Shown in pieces: positions 8,091-15,695 of a stretch of DNA of 64,000 nt. The stretch is from positions 62,001 through 126,000 of the forward strand of contig WGMA01000028.1 of the NCBI GenBank assembly GCA_016125285.1. The letters are read 5' to 3'. This stretch comes from Phycisphaera sp. (GTDB lineage: Bacteria > Planctomycetota > Phycisphaerae > Phycisphaerales > Zrk34). Within the stretch, counting starts at the first letter, position 1. Every line of letters begins with the position of its first letter. Position numbers and translations under genes: made by a program. The notes under the pieces are model-generated. The model saw nothing but the letters and a program-made list of their open reading frames with translations. It searched no databases and had not been told where the DNA came from.

Positions 8091-9653
8091 ATGCGACACC
8101 TGCTGATCTGTCTGACGCTGTTGATCCCGCTGGCGCGCTTCTGCGTAGTCGCCCGCGCGGACGAACGACCGAACATCCTGTTCTGCATCTCCGACGATCA
8201 GTCGTATCCGTACACCGGCGCGTACGGCACCAAGTGGGTCAGCACGCCGGGCTTCGACCGCGTGGCGCGCGAGGGCCTGCTGTTCAACAACGCGTATACG
8301 CCCAACGCCAAGTGCGCCCCGTCGCGCGCCTGCATCCTCACCGGTCGCAACAGCTGGCAGCTCGAGGAGGCGGCGAACCACTGGTGCTACTTCCCCGAGA
8401 AGTTCAAGGTCTACACCGAGGCGTTGAGCGACGCGGGCTACTTCGTCGGGTCGACCGGCAAGGGCTGGGCGCCGGGCAAGGTCGTCGGCAATCGCGGACC
8501 GCTGGCCGGCAAGCCGTATCAGAAGCAGCACGCCAAACCGCCGACCAGCGGCATCTCGTCGATCGACTACGCCTCGAACTTCAACGACTTCCTCGACGAT
8601 CGGCCGACCGACAAGCCGTTCTGTTTCTGGTACGGCGCGACCGAGCCGCACCGCGGGTACGAGTTCCAGTCCGGCATCAAGAAGGGCGGCAAGAGCATCG
8701 ATCAGATCGAGAAGGTGCCCGACTTCTGGCCCGACAACGAGACCGTCCGCACCGACATGCTCGACTACGCGTTTGAGATCGAGCACTTCGATCACCACCT
8801 CGTGCGCATGCTCGATGAGCTCGACAAGCGCGGCCTGCTCGACAACACGCTGATCGTCGTCACCGCGGACAACGGCATGCCGTTCCCGCGCGTCAAGGGG
8901 CAGGAGTACGAGATGTCGAATCACCTGCCGCTGGCGATCATGTGGAAGAAGGGCATCACGAAGCCCGGCCGAACGATCGATGACTACGTCAGCTTCATCG
9001 ACTACGCGCCGACGTTCATCGAGGTCGCCGGGCTGAAATGGTCGCAGACCGGCATGCAGCTGTCGCCGGGGCGCAGCCTCGTGGAGATCTTCGACTCCGA
9101 GAAGTCCGGCCACGTCATCCCGGAACGCGACCACGTGCTGATCGGCAAGGAGCGCCACGACGTCGGTCGGCCGGAGGATCAGGGCTACCCGATCCGCGGC
9201 ATCGTCAAGGACGGCTACATCTTCCTGCGCAACTTCGAGCCCGACCGCTGGCCCGGCGGCAATCCGGAGACCGGCTACCTCAACTGCGACGGCAGCCCGA
9301 CGAAGACCGAGGTCCTCAAGGCGCGGCGTGACGCGTCGACGCATCACTTCTGGCAGGAATCGTTCGGCAAGCGGAAAGACGTAGAGATGTTCCATGCGTC
9401 GGCCGACCGCTACTGCCTGACGAACGTCGCCGATTCGCCCGACGCTGCGGCCCGCCGCGCCGCGCTCGAGCAGCAGATGACGACCGAGCTCAAGCAGCAG
9501 GGCGATCCGCGCATGGAGGGCAAGGGCTACCTCTTCGACCGCTACCCTTACGCGGACAAGAGCGGCCTGGGGTTCTACGAGCGCTATATGAAGGGCGAAA
9601 AGATGCGAGCGGGGTGGGTGAACCCGTCGGACTTCGAGAAGATCGACGAGTGA
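8091..9653 (+). CDS. Secreted Cys-type sulfatase (arylsulfatase/alkaline phosphatase superfamily)
   Basis: A 520-residue sulfate-ester hydrolase. Residues 1-23 form a signal peptide ending VVARA. The metal-binding start is [10 protein letters not shown]. The activation motif C-x-P-S-R-x4-TG is complete ([11 protein letters not shown], Cys75), so the cysteine should be oxidised to formylglycine by a sulfatase-maturing enzyme, which is not in this window. Further family features are [10 protein letters not shown] near residue 262 and an HLP motif after it. The start at 8091 is supported by AGGAG seven bases upstream. Planctomycetota carry many such enzymes for sulfated algal polysaccharides; the substrate here cannot be deduced. 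It is flanked by a terminator and by the convergent ptxD gene, so it is probably monocistronic. Confidence 0.95.
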   Translation: MRHLLICLTLLIPLARFCVVARADERPNILFCISDDQSYPYTGAYGTKWVSTPGFDRVAREGLLFNNAYTPNAKCAPSRACILTGRNSWQLEEAANHWCYFPEKFKVYTEALSDAGYFVGSTGKGWAPGKVVGNRGPLAGKPYQKQHAKPPTSGISSIDYASNFNDFLDDRPTDKPFCFWYGATEPHRGYEFQSGIKKGGKSIDQIEKVPDFWPDNETVRTDMLDYAFEIEHFDHHLVRMLDELDKRGLLDNTLIVVTADNGMPFPRVKGQEYEMSNHLPLAIMWKKGITKPGRTIDDYVSFIDYAPTFIEVAGLKWSQTGMQLSPGRSLVEIFDSEKSGHVIPERDHVLIGKERHDVGRPEDQGYPIRGIVKDGYIFLRNFEPDRWPGGNPETGYLNCDGSPTKTEVLKARRDASTHHFWQESFGKRKDVEMFHASADRYCLTNVADSPDAAARRAALEQQMTTELKQQGDPRMEGKGYLFDRYPYADKSGLGFYERYMKGEKMRAGWVNPSDFEKIDE

Positions 9654-9662
9654 GCCGCCGCG

Positions 9663-10694
9663 TCAGCCGGCGCGGGTCGGAACCGTGTCGCCTGGTGTGT
9701 TGACGGCGTGTCGTGGCGTGCGGCCCTCGAGGGTGTCGATGATGCACCGCGCCGCGCTGAGTTCGATCTGACGGCGGACGTCGGCGACCGCCGAGCCGAG
9801 ATGCGGGGTGAGCAGCGTCTGGCCGGGCCGCTCGATCAACCCGGGCGTGATGCGCTTCGGGCGATTGGGCAGCGACAGGTCTTCCATCTCGTAAACATCG
9901 GCGGCGTACCCGGCGAGGTGGTCGTCAGCGAGCAGGGCGACGACGGCGCGTTCATCGATCACCGAGCCGCGCCCGACGTTGACCACGTAGGCGCCGCGTC
10001 GCAGACGCAGCAACGCGCTGCCTCCGATCAGGTGCCGTGAGTCGGGCGTCAGCGGGGCGGCGAGGATCAGCACGTGCGACTCGGCCAGCAGCGTCGGCAG
10101 GTCACGTCGACTGACACGCAGCGCCGCTTCGTCGGCGACGTTGAGGGGCGCAAGGTCGTGGTAGATCAATTCGCATCCGAAGCCCGCGAGTCGTCGAGCG
10201 ACGGCGCGGCCGACCTCGCCCATGCCGACGATGCCGACGGTCGCGCCGCCGAGCGTCGCGCCGTATAGCGTCGGCCGCCAGCCGGTGAAACGCTCGGTGC
10301 GCACGTAGCGGTCTCCCGCGGCGACGTTGCGCAGCAGGCCCAGCAGCAGGGCGATGGCGAGCTCGGCGGTGGGCTCGGTCAGCAGGTCCGGCACGATGCT
10401 GACCCACACGCCGCGCTCCGCGCACGCCTCGACGTCCACGTTGTCGAAGCCCTTGAGCGCCCCGGCGATGACACGCAGGCGCCGGCAATGGTCGAGCATC
10501 GCCGCGTCGACACGGTCCGGCATGAACAGCATCAGCGCGTCGGCCTGCTGCGCCCGCTCGACCAACTCGTCGTGCGACCACGAATCGAGTGTGTCGTTCG
10601 CCACGACGTTGCCGTGCTCAGACAGCAGCTCGATCACCTCGGGGTGAACGCGGTGCGTGACGACGATGCACGGCCGGTGTGGGGTTGCGGTCAT
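9663..10694 (-). CDS. ptxD: NAD-dependent phosphite dehydrogenase
   Basis: A 343-residue D-2-hydroxyacid-dehydrogenase-fold enzyme that oxidises phosphite to phosphate with NAD+. The Rossmann motif is GMGEVG (157-162); Asp180 stands where PtxD of Pseudomonas stutzeri has Glu175, which favours NAD over NADP. From memory of the published PtxD sequence and numbering, every phosphite-pocket residue I can place is conserved: Met58 (M53), Lys81 (K76), Gly82 (G77), Leu105 (L100), Thr109 (T104), Trp139 (W134), Tyr144 (Y139), Arg242 (R237), Glu271 (E266), His298 (H292) and Ser301 (S295). Shared strings include FMPDRVDA, ALKGFDN and YAADV. The ATG overlaps the ptxC stop (ATGA), indicating translational coupling. 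With ptxABC upstream and ptxE divergent, the identification is strong. Confidence 0.95.
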   Translation of the reverse strand: MTATPHRPCIVVTHRVHPEVIELLSEHGNVVANDTLDSWSHDELVERAQQADALMLFMPDRVDAAMLDHCRRLRVIAGALKGFDNVDVEACAERGVWVSIVPDLLTEPTAELAIALLLGLLRNVAAGDRYVRTERFTGWRPTLYGATLGGATVGIVGMGEVGRAVARRLAGFGCELIYHDLAPLNVADEAALRVSRRDLPTLLAESHVLILAAPLTPDSRHLIGGSALLRLRRGAYVVNVGRGSVIDERAVVALLADDHLAGYAADVYEMEDLSLPNRPKRITPGLIERPGQTLLTPHLGSAVADVRRQIELSAARCIIDTLEGRTPRHAVNTPGDTVPTRAG

Positions 10695-11572
10695 TTGAAT
10701 CGCCTTCGCAGCACGTTGCTCATCGCGTCGACCAGGGTGACGCAGATCAGCACGAGGATGAGCAGGGCGGTGGTCTGTTGGTACTCCATCAGCGAGATCG
10801 ACGACTGGATCATCAGGCCGATGCCTCCGCAGCCGACGAGGCCGAGCACGGTCGACGCGCGGAAGTTGTACTCCCAGCGGTAGAACGCCACGTCGGAGAA
10901 CTGCGGCAGCACCTGCGGCAGCACGCCGTGCCACAACACCTGCAATCCGCCGGCGCCGGAGGCTCGCGCGGCCTCGACCGGCGCCGGGTCGACGTGCTCG
11001 ATCGACTCGGCGAAGAATTTGCCCACCATCCCTACGGAGTGGAACGCCAGCGCGAAGATGCCGGGCAGGATGCCGGGCCCGACGGCGATGAGGAAGACGA
11101 TGCCCATGATCAGTTCGGGTATCGCTCGCGCGAGGTTGAGCAGGCCGCGCGCCGCGTAGTAGACGGTCCAGTGCGGCGTGGTGTTTGGCGCGGCGCAGAA
11201 GGCGACGACGAAGGACATCGCGATCGCCAGGGCCGTGCCCGCGATCGACATGATCAGCGTGTCCCAAAGCGGCACCAGCCACGGCACCGACTTCTCAACG
11301 GCCTCGATCAGCGTGCGGTCCGACACGCCGGCCCACCAGTCGCGCAGCGGCTGGGCGGACATGCGGAAGTTGGGCGGCAGGCCCTCGCGGATCATGATCC
11401 GGATGACGCTCGGCACGCCGCGCTCGTACGGACCGAACTCGAACGCCCGGCCGTACCAAAGGCAATACCCCACGACCAGCAGCATCGTCAGGCCGATCCA
11501 TCCCTGTCGACGCCAGCCGCGGCGTTCGCGATCGACGATCTGATCGGTCGTTAATGTGGCGGTCTGTGTCAT
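10691..11572 (-). CDS. ptxC: Phosphite/phosphonate ABC transporter permease
   Basis: A 293-residue PhnE-family inner-membrane permease. Hydrophobic spans are visible near residues 27-44, 115-137, 150-190 and 235-290. The EAA loop that contacts the ATPase is present (EAARASGAGGLQVLWHGVLP, followed by QVLPQF). ATG 11572 is preferred to an upstream TTG at 11605 because it gives the usual short cytoplasmic N-terminus; no strong ribosome-binding site precedes either. It lies between ptxB, with an intercistronic hairpin in the gap, and ptxD, with which it overlaps by 4 bases. From sequence alone PhnE could carry phosphonates, but linkage to ptxD argues for phosphite. Confidence 0.93.
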   Translation of the reverse strand: MTQTATLTTDQIVDRERRGWRRQGWIGLTMLLVVGYCLWYGRAFEFGPYERGVPSVIRIMIREGLPPNFRMSAQPLRDWWAGVSDRTLIEAVEKSVPWLVPLWDTLIMSIAGTALAIAMSFVVAFCAAPNTTPHWTVYYAARGLLNLARAIPELIMGIVFLIAVGPGILPGIFALAFHSVGMVGKFFAESIEHVDPAPVEAARASGAGGLQVLWHGVLPQVLPQFSDVAFYRWEYNFRASTVLGLVGCGGIGLMIQSSISLMEYQQTTALLILVLICVTLVDAMSNVLRRRFK

Positions 11573-11585
11573 GGTGATGGCGAGA

Positions 11586-11618
11586 CAGCCCCGGCCGAAC
11601 TGCAACCGACCGGGGCTG
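11586..11618 (-). promoter_or_regulatory. Intercistronic stem-loop between ptxB and ptxC
   Basis: A perfect 9-bp stem, CAGCCCCGG paired with CCGGGGCTG, with a 15-nt loop and no T tract. Such elements after binding-protein genes commonly stabilise the upstream mRNA or attenuate the downstream genes, raising binding protein over permease (inference). Confidence 0.6.
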
Positions 11619-11644
11619 ACATCGAGGGGTGCGTGCGACGCTGC

Positions 11645-12604
11645 CTACTTCTCCAGCGACGCAAGGTCCTTGCCGAGAATCTTCGCCGCGTCACGGATCG
11701 AGTTGTAATCCTTGTCCTCGATCTTGGCGAAGCGCTCGGCCTTGAGCGGCTTGAGGATCGCCGCGTCATCGAGGTCCCAGAACGCGTTCTTGATCTTCTC
11801 CTGCAGCTCGGGCTTGAGATCCTTCTGGATCGCCCACGGGTACTGCGGGATCGGGGCCGACTCGGCGATGATCTTCACCTTCGAGCTGTCGAGCTTGCCG
11901 CCGGCGATCATGCCTTCGAAGATCGGCTTGCTCATGCCGCCGGCGTCGACGCCGCCGGCCTCGACCGTCTTGGCCACGACGTCGTGCTTGCCGAGGAACT
12001 GCTCGCTGTAATCGCCTTCCTTGACGCCCGCCGCCGCGAGCACGCCCTTGGGGATCAGGTGGCTGGACGTCGACGCCGGGTCGCCGTAGCCGACCTTCTT
12101 GCCGGCCAGGTCCGAGACCTTGTTGATGCCGGCCGAGGTGTTGGCGATCACGACCGAGGTGTAGGTCGGCGAGCCGCCCTTGCTCTTGGCGGCGAAGGCG
12201 TACATGTCGGCGCCCTTGTCGATGGCGATGCAGTAGCTCAGCGGACCGAAGTAGACGAGGTCGAGGTGCTTGGCGCGGGCCGCCTCGACCATCGCCGTGT
12301 AGTTCGGCAGCACGATCAGCTCGATCTGCTTGCCGGTCTTCGCTTCGAGGTACTTCTTGAGGCCTTCGTTGTCCTGGATCAGCTTCGAGGCGTCTTCGTC
12401 GGGCAGCAGGGCGACCTTCAGGGTGTCGGGGTCGCGGTAGCTCATCGGGGCGTCGGCCTTCGCGGCGGCGCCGCCGTTCGTCTTGGCGGTCGAGGCCTCG
12501 GCGGACTGTCCGGCGGAGCCCCCCTCGCCACAGCCCATCAGGCCGAAGGCGGAAAACGCCATGAGCATCAGCAGGCATCGGACGGAGGTGTTCATTGTCG
12601 ACAT
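11645..12604 (-). CDS. ptxB: Phosphite/phosphonate-binding lipoprotein of ABC transporter
   Basis: A 319-residue PhnD-family periplasmic binding protein. The N-terminus is a lipoprotein signal with lipobox LMGC (Cys25). The family ligand motifs are clear: YFGPLSYC around residue 122 and DPASTSSHLIP around residue 180, whose Ser/Thr/Ser cluster binds the oxyanion in PhnD and PtxB structures. AAGGAG lies 9 bases before ATG 12604. It delivers phosphite to PtxC/PtxA. Phosphonate cannot be excluded as a second ligand. Confidence 0.93.
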   Translation of the reverse strand: MSTMNTSVRCLLMLMAFSAFGLMGCGEGGSAGQSAEASTAKTNGGAAAKADAPMSYRDPDTLKVALLPDEDASKLIQDNEGLKKYLEAKTGKQIELIVLPNYTAMVEAARAKHLDLVYFGPLSYCIAIDKGADMYAFAAKSKGGSPTYTSVVIANTSAGINKVSDLAGKKVGYGDPASTSSHLIPKGVLAAAGVKEGDYSEQFLGKHDVVAKTVEAGGVDAGGMSKPIFEGMIAGGKLDSSKVKIIAESAPIPQYPWAIQKDLKPELQEKIKNAFWDLDDAAILKPLKAERFAKIEDKDYNSIRDAAKILGKDLASLEK

Positions 12605-12676
12605 CGTGCTTCTCTCCTTGGTTGCGGTGGTGTGCGCGGTGCGGGGTTGGGTTTGCGGTGTATCGGGCGTGCGGGA

Positions 12677-13456
12677 TCAGACCGCCACGGAGGCGGGTTC
12701 GCGGTGAGGGTTCTTGCGGATACTGCGGAAGATGACGGACAGGTCGTCTTCGACGAGGTCGCGCGGCGGGCCGTCGTACACCACGCCGCCGCACGACAGG
12801 CCGACGAGCTGGTCGGCGAAGCGGTGCGCCAGGTCGAGCTGATGCAGGCTGATCACGGCGGTTAGCCCGTCCTCGCGGCAGATGCGGCTGAGCAGTTCCA
12901 TCACACCGTTGGCCGTTGCGGGATCGAGGCTCGCCACCGGCTCGTCGGCCAGCAGCAGTCGCGGCTGCTGGGCCAGCGCCCGGGCGATGCCCACGCGCTG
13001 CCGCTCGCCGCCGCTGAGCTGATCGGCGCGTTGCAGCGCCTTGTCAGCCAGGCCCACGCGGCTCAGGCAATCCATCGCCAGCTCGACGTCCGCGCGAGGC
13101 AGCGGCAGCAGCGTGCGCCACGTGGGGTGATAGCCGAGACGTCCCATCAGCACGTTGCGCAACGCCGTCTGCCGCCCGATCAGGTGATGCAGCTGAAAGA
13201 TCATGCCGGTGCGCCGACGGTGTTCACGCAGCCGCTTTCGACCGGTCAGCTCGCCCACACCGTCGGCGATCACACGCCCCGACGTGGGCCGCTGGAGACC
13301 GTTCATGCAACGCAGCATCGTGCTCTTGCCGGCGCCGCTGTGACCCAGCAGCACGACGATGCGATGGCGCGGCACGGTCAGCGACGCCGAGTTCAGCGCG
13401 GTCGTGCCGCACGGGAATCGGACCGTGACCTGATCGATCTCGACGATGCCTTCCAT
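12677..13456 (-). CDS. ptxA: Phosphite/phosphonate ABC transporter ATP-binding protein
   Basis: A 259-residue PhnC-family ATPase. Walker A is GHSGAGKST (38-46), the signature is LSGGERQRV, Walker B is LLLADEP and the switch His lies in ISLHQLD. It energises import through PtxC. It is the first gene of the minus-strand ptxABCD unit. A TAGACT box (13470-13465) is followed after 8 nt by the ATG with no ribosome-binding site, so it is probably translated from a leaderless mRNA. Its promoter faces that of the divergent ptxE. Confidence 0.93.
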   Translation of the reverse strand: MEGIVEIDQVTVRFPCGTTALNSASLTVPRHRIVVLLGHSGAGKSTMLRCMNGLQRPTSGRVIADGVGELTGRKRLREHRRRTGMIFQLHHLIGRQTALRNVLMGRLGYHPTWRTLLPLPRADVELAMDCLSRVGLADKALQRADQLSGGERQRVGIARALAQQPRLLLADEPVASLDPATANGVMELLSRICREDGLTAVISLHQLDLAHRFADQLVGLSCGGVVYDGPPRDLVEDDLSVIFRSIRKNPHREPASVAV

Positions 13457-13559
13457 CGCGGCCCAGTCTAGGGGCCGGGTGCGCAGCGTTGGTTAGGTTC
13501 TCATGACCCGAAGCGATAACTTTTGCATGATCCTTACAACCCTGAGTTATGAAGTGGTG
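13457..13559. promoter_or_regulatory. Divergent ptxA/ptxE control region
   Basis: A 103-bp intergenic region between ptxA and ptxE. It contains the ptxA -10 box TAGACT (13465-13470) and a widely spaced inverted repeat ATAAC (13516-13520) / GTTAT (13546-13550), whose sequence resembles LysR-type half sites. PtxE probably binds here to activate ptxABCD and control itself (inference). Confidence 0.5.
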
Positions 13560-14492
13560 ATGGACTACACGCTCAGGCAGCTCGAAACGTTCATCGCCAT
13601 CGCCTGCTACGGCGGCACGTCGCGCGCGGCGCGTGAGCTTCACATGTCGCAGCCCGCCGTCAGCAAGGCGCTGACGGCGCTGGAGTCGCAGCTGTCGTGT
13701 CGGCTGTTCGAGCGGCAGGGCAAGCGGCTGCACCTCAACGAGGTCGGCCGGGCGCTGCTGCCGCGGGCGCAGAGCCTGCTCGCCGAAGCACGCGAGATAC
13801 AGCGGTCGTTCGCCGGGTCGCGCCCCGGGCTCATCGGCCTGCTGCGCGTCGGCGCCAGCTCCACCATCGCCAACTACATCATGCCCGAACTCATCGGCCG
13901 CTTCGTCAGCGAACAGCTCGACGTCCGCATGTCCATGTCCGTAGGCAACACGCAGCACGTGCTCGCCAGGCTCCGCGCCTACGAGATCGACATCGCGATG
14001 ATCGAGGGCTTCGGTCACGGCCACGACCTCGACACCCGGCACTGGCGCGACGACCGCATGGTCGTGCTCGCCGCGCCGGACAACCCGCTCGCCGGCACGG
14101 ACGGCGTCAGCCTCGATCAGCTCGTCGCGGCTCCGTGGATCATGCGCGAGCCCGGGTCCGGCACGCGGCAGAACCTCGAACGCTCGCTCGGCGACAAGAT
14201 CGGTCAGCTCAACATCGCCCTCGAGCTCGGCCAGACCGAGGCGGTCAAACGCGCCGTCGAGCTCGGCTACGGCGTCAGTTGCCTGTCCGAGATGGCGATC
14301 CGCCGCGAGGTCGACGCCGGTCGGCTCGTCGAGCTGCGCACGCCCGACGTCCAGCTCACCCGCGCGTTCTACATCGTCGTGCACAAGACCAAGCACCGCA
14401 GCGACCTGCTCCGCGCGTTCCTCGACTATCTGATGACGCAGCATCAGCCGGCCGACGCGGCACGCCCCGTAGACGTCGTCACCCGCGGATGA
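13560..14492 (+). CDS. ptxE: LysR family regulator of the phosphite locus
   Basis: A 310-residue LysR-type regulator. Residues 1-60 form the winged helix-turn-helix (SRAARELHMSQPAVSKALTA), followed by the linker helix and an effector-binding domain from about residue 90. ATG 13560 (MDYTLRQLETF) is chosen because LysR proteins begin close to this motif; an ATG 57 bases upstream would add an atypical N-terminus and run through the likely operator. In Pseudomonas stutzeri ptxE is the last gene of ptxABCDE; here it is divergent from ptxA. Its last 14 bases overlap the convergent VWA gene. Confidence 0.85.
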   Translation: MDYTLRQLETFIAIACYGGTSRAARELHMSQPAVSKALTALESQLSCRLFERQGKRLHLNEVGRALLPRAQSLLAEAREIQRSFAGSRPGLIGLLRVGASSTIANYIMPELIGRFVSEQLDVRMSMSVGNTQHVLARLRAYEIDIAMIEGFGHGHDLDTRHWRDDRMVVLAAPDNPLAGTDGVSLDQLVAAPWIMREPGSGTRQNLERSLGDKIGQLNIALELGQTEAVKRAVELGYGVSCLSEMAIRREVDAGRLVELRTPDVQLTRAFYIVVHKTKHRSDLLRAFLDYLMTQHQPADAARPVDVVTRG

Positions 14493-15657
14493 TGTGCCCC
14501 ATGACTTCCGCCAGCTTCTCCGGCGTGCAGACCAGCACGTCCATGCCGACCTTACGCAGCTTGCGCGCGATGGGCTTGTTGTACTGCGGTCGCGCGTCGT
14601 AACCGAGCGCGCCGAGGCCGATCATCCGCACACCCGACTCGGCAAGGAGGTGCGCCTGGCGGACGAGGTCACGCTCGTCGCGCCCCTCGTAGAAATCCGT
14701 GATCAGCACGACGATCGTGCGGGCCGGCTCGCGGATGAGCTGACCGGCGTACTGCAGGGCGCGCGTGATGTCGGTGCCGCCGCCGAGCTGGATGTTCAGC
14801 AGCACGTCGACCGGCTGGCCGACCCGATCGGACAGGTCCGCGATCTCGGTGTCGAACAGGAACAGACTCGTGCGCACCGCCGGCAGCTCCGCGAAGATGC
14901 TCGCCATCACCGCCGAGAAGATCGCAGAGTCGAGCATCGAGCCGGACTGGTCCACGGCGACGATCACGTGCCACGGCCGGCGGTTGCGCTCCGCGGCGTG
15001 ATACCACACGCGGTCGACCAGCAGCTTGCCACGCTCCGCGTCCCAGTTGCGCATGTTGCGCCGCACGGTCGTGGGCAGGTCGAGGTTGCGGTACACGCGG
15101 CGTGGGGCGTGCTTGTCACGGCGGATCGCGCCCGTGATGGCCGGCTCGACGCTCAGCTTCATCTTCTCCGTCAGCTCGCGCACCACCTTGTCGATGATCT
15201 TCCGCGCTAGCACGCGCGTCTTCTCGTTCATCAGGTCGCGATGCGTCAGCAGCGTCTTGACCAGCTCGACGTTCGGCTCGATCCGCTCCAGCAGGTCCGG
15301 CTGCTCGAGCAGCTCGCGGATGCCGCGCCGTTGCACCAGTTCGCGCTCGAGCACCTCCTTCGCCGAGTGCGGGAACAGCTCCGACACGCCGTCGATCCAC
15401 TCCGGCACCGTCATCGCGTGCCCCGGCGCGACGCCGCCGGTGCGCTCGCCGCCGGTGGGTGTCAGGCCCAGTCGCCCGCCGCTGCCGTCGCCCTCGCCGA
15501 ACAGGAACCCGATCAGCTGCTCGACCCGCCGGTAGTCGCTCGACACGCCCGCGCCGCACGCGATGCCGTGCTGCTCGGCCGCCTTGCCCAGCACCAGCCG
15601 CCACCGCGCGAGCCGCTCGCGCTGGTCGTCGGTCAGATTGTTCACGTCGGCGCTCAT
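14479..15657 (-). CDS. VWA domain protein (CoxE-like) of the MoxR/DUF5682 operon
   Basis: A 392-residue protein. Residues ~1-210 are helical, with an acidic/Gly-rich GFLFGEGDGSGG segment. Residues ~225-390 are a von Willebrand A domain with a complete metal-ion-dependent adhesion site: DQSGSM, the Thr in GGGTDIT and the Asp in LITDFYEG. Such proteins partner MoxR-type AAA+ ATPases, the VWA domain acting as a substrate adaptor or regulated Mg-dependent clamp (established for RavA-ViaA and CbbQ-CbbO). It is the last gene of a seven-gene minus-strand unit and converges on ptxE with a 14-base overlap. Confidence 0.9.
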   Translation of the reverse strand: MSADVNNLTDDQRERLARWRLVLGKAAEQHGIACGAGVSSDYRRVEQLIGFLFGEGDGSGGRLGLTPTGGERTGGVAPGHAMTVPEWIDGVSELFPHSAKEVLERELVQRRGIRELLEQPDLLERIEPNVELVKTLLTHRDLMNEKTRVLARKIIDKVVRELTEKMKLSVEPAITGAIRRDKHAPRRVYRNLDLPTTVRRNMRNWDAERGKLLVDRVWYHAAERNRRPWHVIVAVDQSGSMLDSAIFSAVMASIFAELPAVRTSLFLFDTEIADLSDRVGQPVDVLLNIQLGGGTDITRALQYAGQLIREPARTIVVLITDFYEGRDERDLVRQAHLLAESGVRMIGLGALGYDARPQYNKPIARKLRKVGMDVLVCTPEKLAEVMGHIIRG

Positions 15658-15695
15658 CGAATCACTGACTCCTGGCTACTGACACCCGACTCCTG

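Noticed and set aside
11283-11605. An upstream extension of ptxD in its own frame across ptxC
   Set aside because: The extended frame is the antisense-like shadow of ptxC; the ATG at 10694 gives the exact PtxD N-terminus and overlaps the ptxC stop.
10691-13456. Calling the transporter a phosphonate (phnCDE) system
   Set aside because: No C-P lyase or phosphonatase gene is adjacent, while a PtxD with all pocket residues is translationally coupled to the permease.
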